Notes: generated by a model from the sequence alone, not told the origin. A DNA stretch of 64,000 nt from Motiliproteus sp047633175 (GCA_047633175.1 JBLIEQ010000016.1:23171-87170), one strand, 5' to 3'; shown: positions 9,296 to 18,274, counted from the first letter of the stretch. Program-made: numbers and translations.

Positions 9296-10495
9296 TTGGT
9301 CCTGCAACTTTCTGATCGCGTTAATAACATCAAACCATCGCCGACGCTTGCCGTCACTAACCGGGCTGCCGAACTGCGTGCCTCGGGTAAAGATATCATA
9401 GGCCTGGGTGCAGGCGAGCCGGACTTCGATACCCCTGACCACATTAAAGCCGCCGCCATCAGCGCACTTAATGCTGGCTTCACCAAGTACACCGCCGTCG
9501 ATGGCACCCCGGCACTTAAGCACGCCATCATCAATAAATTCAAGAAGGACAATGGCCTAACCTACAAGTCCGACCAAATCCTGGTCTCTTGTGGCGGTAA
9601 ACAGAGCTTCTTCAATCTGTCCCTGGCCTTTATCAATCCGGGTGATGAGGTCATTATCCCCGCACCCTATTGGGTCTCTTTCCCGGACATGGTACTGATC
9701 GCAGACGGTGTCCCGGTGATTATCCGCACCTCGCAGGAGAAGCGTTTTAAGATCACCCCGGATCAGCTGGACAGGGCGATCACCCCCAAGACCAAGATGG
9801 TGGTCCTGAACAGCCCCTCCAATCCCTCCGGCGTCGCCTATACCCGGCTCGAGCTGAAAGCGCTGGCCAAGGTGCTGCTAAAGCACCCCAAGGTGCTGAT
9901 CGCCTCCGATGACATGTACGAGCATATTCTGTGGAGCGAGGAGCCCTTCTGTAACATCCTGATGGCCTGCCCGGAACTCTACGACCGTACCATCGTCCTC
10001 AATGGCGTATCCAAGGCCTATGCGATGACAGGCTGGCGGATCGGTTACGCTGCCGGCCCCCAGAAGCTGATCGGCGCGATGAAGAAGGTTCAGTCGCAGA
10101 GCACCTCCAACCCGGCCTCGATCTCTCAGGTGGCGGCCCAAACCGCACTGGAGGGCTCCCAGGATTGCGTGGAGGAGATGCTGGTTGCGTTCAAGCAGCG
10201 CCACGACTTCGTCATCAAGGCGCTCAACACGATCGAAGGCGTCGAGTGTATCCCCGCTGACGGTACGTTTTACGCATTCCCCAACTTCCAAAAAGTGATC
10301 GACAACAATCCCGCCTTTCATGATGATGTCGAGTTAGCGGAATTTTTGCTCAACGAAGCGGGTGTCGCCCTGGTTCCCGGCTCTGCGTTTGGCGCGCCCG
10401 GGCAGATGCGGCTGTCCTTTGCGACCAGCATGAAAGTACTCGAAGATGCGATCTTTCGGATCAAGACAGTGCTCGAGGCGACATTGTCGGACTAA
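9296..10495 (+). CDS. Pyridoxal-phosphate aminotransferase, class I (aspartate aminotransferase-like)
   Basis: A 399-residue protein starting at TTG, five bases after an AGGAGA Shine-Dalgarno sequence, giving the family-like N-terminus LSDRVNNIKPSPTLAV. Fold-type I motifs are present: GLGAGEPDFDTP, the NSPSNPSG loop and SKAYAMTGWRIGY, whose lysine should bind PLP. It most resembles bacterial aspartate/aromatic aminotransferases of the Ib subgroup, which transfer an amino group between aspartate and 2-oxoglutarate. Exact substrate is not certain. The last codons (TTG TCG GAC TAA) lie inside a REP-like palindrome, so the repeat supplies the C-terminal Leu-Ser-Asp and the stop. It is divergent from uvrB. 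Confidence 0.92.
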   Translation: MVLQLSDRVNNIKPSPTLAVTNRAAELRASGKDIIGLGAGEPDFDTPDHIKAAAISALNAGFTKYTAVDGTPALKHAIINKFKKDNGLTYKSDQILVSCGGKQSFFNLSLAFINPGDEVIIPAPYWVSFPDMVLIADGVPVIIRTSQEKRFKITPDQLDRAITPKTKMVVLNSPSNPSGVAYTRLELKALAKVLLKHPKVLIASDDMYEHILWSEEPFCNILMACPELYDRTIVLNGVSKAYAMTGWRIGYAAGPQKLIGAMKKVQSQSTSNPASISQVAAQTALEGSQDCVEEMLVAFKQRHDFVIKALNTIEGVECIPADGTFYAFPNFQKVIDNNPAFHDDVELAEFLLNEAGVALVPGSAFGAPGQMRLSFATSMKVLEDAIFRIKTVLEATLSD

Positions 10496-10562
10496 AGTCC
10501 GACCTACAGGGTGCTCTTTGCCGGCATTGCTAGCCTTGTCGGACTACTTTCGACCTACAGGG
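10486..10562. repeat. REP-like palindrome cluster (family 1)
   Basis: The palindrome GTCGGACT-AA-AGTCCGAC at 10486-10503 is followed by CTACAGGG. A second, decayed copy (GTCGGACTACTTTCGACCTACAGGG) runs to about 10562. The first copy overlaps the end of the aminotransferase gene. Further CCGACC(C/T)ACA fragments continue to about 10650, before the convergent YgiQ gene. Confidence 0.75.
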
Positions 10563-10661
10563 ATGTAGGAAGTGCGTTAAGCCCGTAGGGAACGGGCAGC
10601 GCCGACCCACAAAGAGCCTACCCAAAAAACGCCGACCCACAGCCGACCTACAGGGGTGCCG

Positions 10662-12917
10662 TTAACCGCGTCTTCCTGACGTAGTGGTCGCCGACCGCAC
10701 GTTCTGCCCTCGGCCCTGCCCCTTTTTCTTCTGGTTCTGGTTCTGATTCTGATTCTGATCCAGACCCTTCACCGGACGACGGCCCAGGGCCGGCCTGGCT
10801 GAATTATTCTGCCGCGAGTGCTCATTGGCAGAAGGCTTTTTGGCGGTGGACTTAGCATGGTGCTGGGTCGCCGTACGCCCTTCGGCAGGAACCAGGCACT
10901 GAGGGCTGCGGCCAATCAGATCGGCGCGACCGATCCGCTTCAGGGTGTCTCGGATCAGGAGCCAGTTATCCGGATCATGGTAACGTAACAGCGCCTTGTG
11001 CAGGCGTCGCTGCCGGGCTCCCTTGGGGATCAGAATATCTTCGCCGTCACGCTTAATCTTTTTCAGTGGGTTACGACCACTGTGGTACATGGTGGTGGCA
11101 TTACACATGGGCGAGGGGATAAAGTTCTGCACCTGATCTAGCTTGAAATCGTTGCTCTTTAGCCAGAGCGCCATATTGACCATATCCTCGTCACGCGTTC
11201 CGGGATGCGCGGAGATAAAATAGGGGATCAGATACTGCTTCTTACCCGCTTCCTTTGAAAACTTCTCAAACATCTCTTTAAAGCGGTAGTAGCTGCTCAT
11301 GCCCGGCTTCATCATCAGCGACAACGGGCCCTCTTCGGTATGCTCGGGCGCTATCTTGAGATAGCCACCGACATGATGGGTCACCAGCTCACGCACGTAC
11401 TCGGGGTTTTCCACCGCCAGGTCATAGCGTAGTCCCGACGCGATCAGAATCCGTTTAATACCGGGAAGTGTGCGCGCCTTGCGATAGAGCTGGGTCAGGG
11501 GCGCATGATCGGTCTTCAGATTGCTACAGATCCCCGGATGGACGCAGGAGAGCCTTCGGCAAGAGGCCTCGATCTTAGGATCCTTACAGTGCAACCGGTA
11601 CATATTGGCCGTAGGCCCGCCCAAATCAGAGATGGTACCGGTAAAACCGGGGGTCTTATCGCGGATCTGCTCGACCTCATTAAGGATCGAACGCTCCGAG
11701 CGGTTCTGGATAATACGCCCCTCGTGTTCGGTGATCGAACAGAAGGTACAGCCACCAAAGCAGCCGCGCATAATATTGACCGAGAAGCGAATCATCTCAT
11801 AGGCGGGAATGCGGGCATCGCCGTAACTCGGATGCGGCAACCGCAAATAGGGCAGATCGAACACCGCATCCAGTTCTGGGGTCGACAGCGGGATCGGCGG
11901 CGGATTAACCCAGAGTTCGCGATTGCCATGCAACTGTACCAGCACGCGGGCATTGCCGGGATTGGTTTCCAGATGCAGCACCCGGGATGCGTGGGCGTAT
12001 AGCACCGGATCCTCGCTAACCTGTTCAAAGGAGGGCAAGCGAATATAGTTCTGCGTCCTGAGTGACTTAAGACCCATCATTTTCAGCGGTTGCGGTGCAT
12101 CGGCATCAGACGCGGGATCGGCGACCTGGACGGCTTCGGCTGCCTTGGTTTCACATCCCGGCTGCTCCTGATAGGGACTCACGGGCGGTGTAACACGCCC
12201 CGGCAGATCGATATCACTGGAATCGATCACCCCCCAATCGGTCGGCAGTTTCGAGCGCATTACCGCCGTACCGCGGATATCGAGCATCTCATTCACCGGC
12301 TCACCCGCGGCCAGGCGATTAGCAACCTCCAGCAGGGCGCGCTCGGCATTACCGTAAAGCAGAATATCCGCTTTGGAGTCGGCCAGGACCGAGCGCCGCA
12401 CGTTATCAGACCAGTAATCGTAATGGGCGATGCGACGCAGGCTGGCTTCGATACCGCCCAACACCAGAGGAACCCCCTTAAAGGCCTCGCGACAGCGCTG
12501 CCCGTAGACGACCACGGCACGATCAGGCCGCTTACCGCCCTCACCTCCGGCGGTATAGGCATCATCATGACGCAGGCGGCGCTCGGCGGTATAGCGGTTG
12601 ATCATCGAATCCATATTGCCGGCGGTGACACCGAAAAACAGCCGCGGCCGCCCCAGGCGCATAAAATCAGTCTTATCGTGCCAGTTGGGCTGCGAGATAA
12701 TGCCGACCCGATACCCCGCGCGCTCCAGAACTCGGCCGATCACCGCCATCCCGAAACTGGGGTGATCGACATAGGCATCACCCGTAACGAGGATTACATC
12801 ACAGACATCCCAGCCCAGCTGATCCATCTCTGCTCGCGTCATCGGCAGCACCGGCGCAGGTTTCGAGAAGGGATAGAAGGGAGCGACTAACAGTGGCGGC
12901 AGGGTAGCAGTATTCAT
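10662..12917 (-). CDS. YgiQ-family radical SAM protein
   Basis: A 751-residue protein of the YgiQ (UPF0313) family. The N-terminal part contains LGWDVCDVILVTGDAYVDHPSFG, typical of this family. The radical SAM cluster motif CFGGCTFC (Cx3Cx2C) lies in the middle and is followed by SITEHEGR. Downstream signatures include LYGNAERALLEV-type and GYLKIAPEHTEEGPLSLMMKPG segments. The reaction is unknown. The C-terminal 80 residues are basic and low in complexity, with an Asn-Gln repeat encoded by five hexanucleotide units at 10729-10758, so tail length may vary between strains. The gene converges on the aminotransferase across a repeat-bearing gap. Confidence 0.9.
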   Translation of the reverse strand: MNTATLPPLLVAPFYPFSKPAPVLPMTRAEMDQLGWDVCDVILVTGDAYVDHPSFGMAVIGRVLERAGYRVGIISQPNWHDKTDFMRLGRPRLFFGVTAGNMDSMINRYTAERRLRHDDAYTAGGEGGKRPDRAVVVYGQRCREAFKGVPLVLGGIEASLRRIAHYDYWSDNVRRSVLADSKADILLYGNAERALLEVANRLAAGEPVNEMLDIRGTAVMRSKLPTDWGVIDSSDIDLPGRVTPPVSPYQEQPGCETKAAEAVQVADPASDADAPQPLKMMGLKSLRTQNYIRLPSFEQVSEDPVLYAHASRVLHLETNPGNARVLVQLHGNRELWVNPPPIPLSTPELDAVFDLPYLRLPHPSYGDARIPAYEMIRFSVNIMRGCFGGCTFCSITEHEGRIIQNRSERSILNEVEQIRDKTPGFTGTISDLGGPTANMYRLHCKDPKIEASCRRLSCVHPGICSNLKTDHAPLTQLYRKARTLPGIKRILIASGLRYDLAVENPEYVRELVTHHVGGYLKIAPEHTEEGPLSLMMKPGMSSYYRFKEMFEKFSKEAGKKQYLIPYFISAHPGTRDEDMVNMALWLKSNDFKLDQVQNFIPSPMCNATTMYHSGRNPLKKIKRDGEDILIPKGARQRRLHKALLRYHDPDNWLLIRDTLKRIGRADLIGRSPQCLVPAEGRTATQHHAKSTAKKPSANEHSRQNNSARPALGRRPVKGLDQNQNQNQNQKKKGQGRGQNVRSATTTSGRRG
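10729..10758. repeat. Hexanucleotide repeat in the ygiQ tail
   Basis: Five consecutive 6-base units, TTCTGG twice then TTCTGA three times, on the + strand. On the coding strand they read as alternating Gln and Asn codons. An in-frame array like this can gain or lose units by slippage without breaking the gene. Confidence 0.8.
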
Positions 12918-13217
12918 AGGAAGCTATTCATAGGAAACAACAGACAAAAATATGCGGGGGGCCATTATACCCGCATATTGATCACTAAAGCAGTACCCGA
13001 CGCTTATAGTTGGTCATTTATAGTTTTACAAAGACTTAAGACAGGAAAGCAGCATTGTCGGGCTGAAGTTTCTTTTGTAGGCCGGACTTTAGTCCGACAA
13101 ATCCAGCAAGGTGCGCCCATCGTCGGACCAAAGTCCGACCTACGAGTCCGACTACAGGGCGAGAGCCAGGATTTGACACTACTCTAAAAACAAGCAGATT
13201 GACTCCAGGAGTCCATA
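12918..13217. other. Intergenic region with REP-like repeats
   Basis: A 300-base gap between the divergent ygiQ-type and ABC-ATPase genes. No gene is apparent. The right half (13056-13146) is occupied by repeats, described separately. The gap must also hold the two promoters; no clear -35/-10 pair was picked out by eye. AGGAGT lies eight bases before the ABC-ATPase ATG and is a good ribosome binding site. Confidence 0.6.
13056..13146. repeat. REP-like palindromes (family 1), three copies
   Basis: In order: a decayed copy at about 13056-13074 (GTCGGGCTGAAG), an opposite-orientation copy at 13083-13098 (CGGACTTTAGTCCGAC) and a copy at 13122-13139 (GTCGGACC-AA-AGTCCGAC) followed by CTACGAG. Two units facing each other with a short spacer is a BIME-like arrangement known for REP elements in enterics and pseudomonads. 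Confidence 0.75.
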
Positions 13218-14939
13218 ATGCAACGCCTCAGAGCACGACTACAGGCGATCGACGGTCGCAACTACAAGACCTACAAGACCCTGCAGGGACGCTACCAGTT
13301 CGATGATTTCGAACTCTGGATAGATCATGTGCAGGGAGACCCCTTCGCCGATCCCTCGCGTATCCGACTCTCCGTGCCTGCCAGCACCGCCGCCCTGCCT
13401 CAATCGAGCTATGCCGATCCGGTCCATCGCCTGGCCTTAGAGGATTTTATCTGTCGCGGCCTGGCGCAGGCGATCCGGCGTCATGTCAAAGGGGATAGGG
13501 GCAGCGGCCATAGCGGTGAGGTCCGCATTGCCCGGTGCGGTCAGCAGGTCGTGCGCCGCGACGCCCTGATCGTCGCTAAGGGTCGCATCGAGGCGCGCCT
13601 AGGACTGGCCTTGCCAGCATCCGGACGCTGGATACGGGCCAGGGAGGCCCTGGGCATGCTGTTCGAGGAGATCCCCCTGCTGGTGCAGCAGAGTCTGCGC
13701 TACAGCAATATGGACCCGACTGCCCTGCAACGCCATCTCGATTGCGCCCGGGACCAGAGCTTTCTCAGGGACTTTCTCAAGCAGGCCAGACTGGTGGCCT
13801 TTGTCGGCGATGGCGCGTTCCTGCCCCGCCGCAGTGGCATCGATGACCGCCCTCTGAACGGGCCGGTGATCCCCTTCACGTCACCGGTGCAACTCGCGCT
13901 CGAACCGATACTGCCACGGGGCGGCAAGATTCGCGGCATGGGCATTCCCGAGGGCGTCACCCTCATCGTCGGCGGGGGCTTTAACGGCAAGTCCACCCTA
14001 TTGCAGGCGCTGGAACGAGGCGTTTACAACCATATTCCCGGCGATGGCAGGGAATGGGTAATCTGCGATGCCAGTGCCGTAAAGATCCGCTCCGAGGATG
14101 GCAGAAGCATCAACCGGGTCGATATCAGCCCTTTTATCAACAACCTGCCACTGGGTAAAGAGACCCGCCAGTTCTGCACTGACAACGCCAGCGGCAGTAC
14201 CTCGCAGGCCGCTAATATTATCGAGGCCCTGTCCTGTGACGCTAGGACCCTGCTGATCGATGAAGACACCTCGGCCAGTAATTTTATGCTTCGTGATCGC
14301 CGCATGCAGCGCCTGGTCGCACTCGAACAGGAACCGATCACGCCACTGATCGCCCGCATTCGGGCACTCTACCAGCAGCAAGGCGTGTCTACGATCCTAG
14401 TCAGCGGCGGTTCAAGCGCCTATTTCGATGTGGCCGATCGGGTCATCCTGATGGATCAGTACCAGGCCCGTGATGCCAGCCAACAGGCCAGAGCCCTGGT
14501 AACCAAGGCGCCGGAGCCCTTACTGATGACCTGCCCTGCAGCCATCCCGACATCAAGTTTAAGCACGACATCGACAGCATTGAGCGGCTTAGCCAACCTG
14601 AGGTTACATCTGAGTGCCAGACCCAGGATCCGAGTGTTCGGCTGCGAGCAGCTGCAACTGGGCGACTATCGCATCGATCTTGGACGGGTTGAGCAACTCG
14701 TGGAACCGGGACAGCTGCATGCCATCGGCTGGCTACTTGCCCTCTCGGCCAAAGACAGCGCTAACGGCAGCACCCCTCAAAGCCTGCTGGAGGCGCTGCA
14801 ACGGGCGTTACGACAGCTTGATAGCCGAGGGCTGGATTCGCTGTCACCCTTCTACCCCGAACCCCACGGAGGCCTGTCGCAGCCCCGTCTTTATGAACTG
14901 TTCGCCGCCGTCAGCAGGCTCCGTGAGCTAAGAGACTGA
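13218..14939 (+). CDS. ABC-class ATPase domain protein (PF09818-like)
   Basis: A 573-residue protein matching the predicted ATPase of the ABC class. The N-terminus (residues 1-60) contains YKTLQGRYQFDDFELWIDHVQGDPFADPSRIR, typical of this family. Walker A is GGGFNGKST, and the Walker B region is TLLIDEDTSASNFMLRD. It has no membrane segments and no permease partner nearby, so it is unlikely to be a transporter subunit. The biological role of the family is not established. The ATG has AGGAGT upstream. It converges on the TAXI-protein gene with a 16-base gap. Confidence 0.85.
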   Translation: MQRLRARLQAIDGRNYKTYKTLQGRYQFDDFELWIDHVQGDPFADPSRIRLSVPASTAALPQSSYADPVHRLALEDFICRGLAQAIRRHVKGDRGSGHSGEVRIARCGQQVVRRDALIVAKGRIEARLGLALPASGRWIRAREALGMLFEEIPLLVQQSLRYSNMDPTALQRHLDCARDQSFLRDFLKQARLVAFVGDGAFLPRRSGIDDRPLNGPVIPFTSPVQLALEPILPRGGKIRGMGIPEGVTLIVGGGFNGKSTLLQALERGVYNHIPGDGREWVICDASAVKIRSEDGRSINRVDISPFINNLPLGKETRQFCTDNASGSTSQAANIIEALSCDARTLLIDEDTSASNFMLRDRRMQRLVALEQEPITPLIARIRALYQQQGVSTILVSGGSSAYFDVADRVILMDQYQARDASQQARALVTKAPEPLLMTCPAAIPTSSLSTTSTALSGLANLRLHLSARPRIRVFGCEQLQLGDYRIDLGRVEQLVEPGQLHAIGWLLALSAKDSANGSTPQSLLEALQRALRQLDSRGLDSLSPFYPEPHGGLSQPRLYELFAAVSRLRELRD

Positions 14940-14955
14940 CCAGTGATAGCGAGAC

Positions 14956-16260
14956 CTACCGCAACTCATCAACTTTACGCTCCAGTCGTCCACGAATAAG
15001 TTGCAGATGCAGGCGCAGATTATACTGATTATCGGCGTAAGATTTCGGTACCGGAAGTTGCATCACCTCGTGCTCGACCTCGACCAGCTCTCGCAGCAGC
15101 GCCTCAATTTCAGCAGCACTGCTGGCCTCTCCGGTCCTGACATCCAGATCGCGCAGCTGCTCATACCATCGATAAATTCGCGAACGGATTCGCCAGCGAT
15201 AGGTAGGCGGCAGTATTTTCATCAGCGGAATCATCAGGGTAAAGATAGGAATTAGCATCACCACCAGGCGGTCGACCAGGTTGGCAGCCCAGAAGGGCAG
15301 ATAACGCTGCAGAAACGGCGGCCCTGAACGGTAGTAGCGCTCCGCTTCCTCACTAAGCTCAAAATCGACAAAGCGCGCCGCAGGAAACTGACCCGTCTGT
15401 TCAAACAGGCCTCCCTGACCATGAATCTTTGTGGCGATTTGAAGCATCAGCACGCTCAGCGCCGGATGAAAGTCAGCCCTGACCACCAGCGTCGCCGTCA
15501 CCGCCAGCAGCGAAACCGGACGGTCGGGGATATTATTGACCAAATCGAATACGCCTTCGGGCAGCGTGACACTGGAAAGATAACTATGCTTGCTCTGGTA
15601 GGCGCTGGCCCGGGAGAAGCTCAGCAGCCTGATCGAGGGATCTAACATCAACTGTTGCACAAAATCTGAGGTCGGGCTGGTCACCATAAAAAGAGCATCC
15701 AGCGACCCCTCCGTCAGCGCCTCGACAGCCGCCTGACTGCTCAACCCCAGCAGCTGCGCCTTGCCTGCATCGATGCCGTTATCCTGAAGCAGCTGCAACG
15801 CGACGGGACGCGTACCGCTCCCCTTGCCGCCAACGGCGATGCGCTTGCCTGCCAGATCGGTCAGCTGCTCAACCGCGATACTGTCGCGATAAAAGACCCA
15901 CAAAGGTTCAAAATAGAGACTGCCGAGCGAACGCAGGTCTGCACTGTCGGCATGCCCGATACCGCCCTGTACCAGGGCAATATCGACCCGATGGTCGGCG
16001 AGGCGCTGCAGGTTTTCGACCGAACCTGCCGAACTCAGAACCTCCAGCTCAACCCCTTCTCTGGCCAGAAAGTCCGCATATTGATGCCCATAACGGTAAT
16101 AGGTATTTTGCGGCGAACCTGTTGATAGCTTCAGCTGCGTCGGCGGGGCCGGCTCGACAAACTGATACGCCAGGACAAAACCCAGCAGCAACAGGAGGGT
16201 GCCTACCCCATAGAGCAAATAACTGTCTTTTTTAGAGCCTGGTGAAGGCGGCTTAGTCAT
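14956..16260 (-). CDS. TAXI-family solute-binding protein with C-terminal membrane anchor
   Basis: A 434-residue protein. An N-terminal membrane helix (YLLYGVGTLLLLLGFVLAYQF) is followed by a TAXI-type periplasmic binding domain, with LKLSTGSPQNTYYRYG, VALVQGGIGHADS and AVGGKGSGTRPVALQLLQDNG. Standard TAXI proteins are about 320 residues and secreted. This one has a second membrane helix near residues 335-355 (LVVMLIPIFTLMIPLMKIL) and a charged, probably cytoplasmic tail of about 80 residues. No TRAP permease gene is present in the neighbourhood, so it may be a sensor or use a distant permease. It lies 66 bases downstream of the spermidine-synthase-like gene. Confidence 0.82.
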   Translation of the reverse strand: MTKPPSPGSKKDSYLLYGVGTLLLLLGFVLAYQFVEPAPPTQLKLSTGSPQNTYYRYGHQYADFLAREGVELEVLSSAGSVENLQRLADHRVDIALVQGGIGHADSADLRSLGSLYFEPLWVFYRDSIAVEQLTDLAGKRIAVGGKGSGTRPVALQLLQDNGIDAGKAQLLGLSSQAAVEALTEGSLDALFMVTSPTSDFVQQLMLDPSIRLLSFSRASAYQSKHSYLSSVTLPEGVFDLVNNIPDRPVSLLAVTATLVVRADFHPALSVLMLQIATKIHGQGGLFEQTGQFPAARFVDFELSEEAERYYRSGPPFLQRYLPFWAANLVDRLVVMLIPIFTLMIPLMKILPPTYRWRIRSRIYRWYEQLRDLDVRTGEASSAAEIEALLRELVEVEHEVMQLPVPKSYADNQYNLRLHLQLIRGRLERKVDELR

Positions 16261-16299
16261 CGGGATTCAACCTCAGCGAATATGCGGCATCAGCATCGA

Positions 16300-16331
16300 C
16301 CTGAGTCAGGCAGCACAGCCTGACGCTCAGG
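16300..16331. other. Intercistronic hairpin, no U-tract
   Basis: CCTGAGTCAGGC (16300-16311) can pair with GCCTGACGCTCAGG (16318-16331), leaving a small bulge. It sits between the spermidine-synthase-like and TAXI genes and covers the stop codon of the former. There is no run of T on either side, so it is more likely an RNA-stability or processing structure than an intrinsic terminator. Confidence 0.4.
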
Positions 16332-17079
16332 CCAACTTTAGCCGGCCGACCAGTTTGTGCAGCGGAATATTCAGCTGCCTGCCAATTTTTTTAGCGATCG
16401 GCTGCAAGCGACGGGAATTATCCTGGGGCTTGCCGCCCTTAAAGGCAAAGGCGATCAGATTACCGTCCTCGACCAGGCAACTCATACAGTGCTCACCAAA
16501 CTGATCTCGCAACCGCTGCATCGCCAACGGATGCAACCCTCGTCCCTCTTCCCATAGATTGAGCACCAGGATCCCGTCGCGATTAAGATTGCGATAACAA
16601 TTTTCGAGAAAAGTCACGTTGAGCTGAGATTCAATCATACCGTCGTCGTTATAGATATCGGCAAAAATAAGATCACTACGCGCACTGGTTTGCGCTATGT
16701 AGCTGCCGGCATCTTGCAGATGCAGCGACAACTGCGGCGTTAACTCCAGCTCAAACCACTGCTGGGCGATCTCGGCAACCAGAGGCCTTAATTCGACCAC
16801 ACTCAGAGGGATGTCAGAATCGTAGGCTTGCAATGCCTGCACCAGACTGCCGGCGCCCAACCCCAGCAGAGTCACCCGACTGGGTTCGGGATTATAGATG
16901 AGCGCCAGCATCATGGCCTGAGTATACTCATACACCAGCGTTTCGGGCGCCAGCAGATCGATGCAACTCTGTTGTGCCGCCGTCCCGAAGGCCATATAGC
17001 GGCGCAGTCCGTCTTCATAAACCCGGACCGGGCCCCACTCATCGTGACCGCGATAGATTTCAATACCGGGAATACTCAA
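16327..17079 (-). CDS. Spermidine-synthase-like methyltransferase-fold protein
   Basis: A 250-residue protein with the spermidine synthase fold. The nucleotide-binding segment VTLLGLGAGSLVQAL is followed by the acidic VVELRPLV and by DLIFADIYNDDGM, which corresponds to the catalytic-loop position. Real spermidine synthases use decarboxylated SAM and putrescine. Many short homologues like this one are unassigned, and no speD or other polyamine gene is close by. A SAM-dependent role is likely; the polyamine assignment is tentative. The start gives MSIPGIEIYRGHDEWGPV, where the YRGHDEWG region is typical of these homologues. Confidence 0.8.
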   Translation of the reverse strand: MSIPGIEIYRGHDEWGPVRVYEDGLRRYMAFGTAAQQSCIDLLAPETLVYEYTQAMMLALIYNPEPSRVTLLGLGAGSLVQALQAYDSDIPLSVVELRPLVAEIAQQWFELELTPQLSLHLQDAGSYIAQTSARSDLIFADIYNDDGMIESQLNVTFLENCYRNLNRDGILVLNLWEEGRGLHPLAMQRLRDQFGEHCMSCLVEDGNLIAFAFKGGKPQDNSRRLQPIAKKIGRQLNIPLHKLVGRLKLA

Positions 17080-17389
17080 ACAAAACTCCTTTTATACGTG
17101 GGCGGCCAACAAAGGCTGAAAGATAGGTAGAAGAGGGCGCATTGTACCTGCTGTCGCCAGGAGATAGGTACAGAATAGGGACAGAGCAGGCTCTCAGATC
17201 AGGGTATAGAGGCGCCAGCAATGCCCCCAGACTTTCGATTCGTAAGAAAAATAGTCACTACACCCTCGATTGTTACGTAATCGACCGTCTAATCATTCGC
17301 TTAACGCTAGCAAAAATACGCTTCTGGCACCTAAAATAGTCATCAAATTCGGCCTGCTCTCACCTTTACACTTACCTTAGGGAATCCAC
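17080..17389. other. Divergent intergenic region, no gene seen
   Basis: A 310-base gap between the divergent spermidine-synthase-like and DMT transporter genes. No plausible coding frame, palindrome or repeat was found. It should hold both promoters, but no -35/-10 pair with normal spacing could be assigned with confidence. Confidence 0.5.
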
Positions 17390-18274
17390 ATGACGTTCAT
17401 CACCCCTTCCCATCTGCTGCTGCTTGGGACCGCAATGATCTGGGGATCAGCCTTTGTTGCCCAGAGTGTCGGCATGGACTATCTAGGACCGCACAGCTTC
17501 AACGCAGCGCGTTTCCTGCTGGGAGCACTGTCACTGCTGCCTCTGTGGTTTTTGATGGGTAAGCGACGCTTGCCGCAAGGGAGAACGCTGCTACTAGGGG
17601 GCTTGGCGGCAGGCACCATCATGTTCGGCGGCTTCAGCTTCCAACAGGTCGGCCTGCTCCACACGACGGCGGGCAATGCCGGTTTTATTACCGGCATGTA
17701 TATTGTGATGGTTCCGGTCGCGGGCATGCTGCTGGGCCAAAGCACCAGTAAACAAACCTGGAGTGGCGTCATCCTCGCAGTACTCGGCCTCTACAGCCTC
17801 TCGGTCGGCCCCAATTTATCAATGAATTACGGTGACCAGCTAATGCTTGCCGGTGCCTTTTTCTGGACCGCACATGTCATCCTGATCGGCTGGCTGTCAC
17901 GTAAAGTTGATGCGATCAGCCTGTCGATCAGCCAATTTATAGTCGCCGCAGTCCTGGCCAGTATCGCCGCGCTGCTCTTCGAGACTCCCAGCCTGCCCGA
18001 TTTTCAAGCGGCCTGGTTACCGCTGCTGTATGCCGGCGTCGCTTCAAGCGGCATCGCCTTCACCATGCAGATAATCGCCCAGCGTAAGATCGAACCCAGC
18101 ATTACCGCGCTGATACTTTCCACCGAAGCGATCTTTGCGGTCCTTGGAGGCTGGTTGGTGTTAGGAGAAGTCATTGGCGCTAAAGAACTGCTGGGCTGCT
18201 CGCTGATGCTGGCAGGCATGCTCGTCAGCCAATGGCCAACTCGGAAACACCAGACACTGATCACCCAGAGTTAA
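17390..18274 (+). CDS. DMT-superfamily transporter (EamA)
   Basis: A 294-residue protein with about ten predicted helices in two EamA repeats. The first repeat begins LLLLGTAMIWGSAFVAQSVG. The second begins near GDQLMLAGAFFWTAHVILIGWLSRKVD and ends with the family-like TALILSTEAIFAVLGGWLVLGE. It probably exports a small metabolite or amino acid; the substrate is unknown. A GGGAAT-type Shine-Dalgarno sequence precedes the ATG. An Lrp/AsnC regulator is encoded on the other strand just beyond. Since Lrp-type regulators often control neighbouring amino-acid exporters, a regulatory link is plausible. Confidence 0.9.
   Translation: MTFITPSHLLLLGTAMIWGSAFVAQSVGMDYLGPHSFNAARFLLGALSLLPLWFLMGKRRLPQGRTLLLGGLAAGTIMFGGFSFQQVGLLHTTAGNAGFITGMYIVMVPVAGMLLGQSTSKQTWSGVILAVLGLYSLSVGPNLSMNYGDQLMLAGAFFWTAHVILIGWLSRKVDAISLSISQFIVAAVLASIAALLFETPSLPDFQAAWLPLLYAGVASSGIAFTMQIIAQRKIEPSITALILSTEAIFAVLGGWLVLGEVIGAKELLGCSLMLAGMLVSQWPTRKHQTLITQS

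Noticed and set aside
17301..17337. TTAACG and TAAAAT as a promoter of the DMT transporter
   Set aside because: Spacing of 25 bases is far from the usual 16-18.
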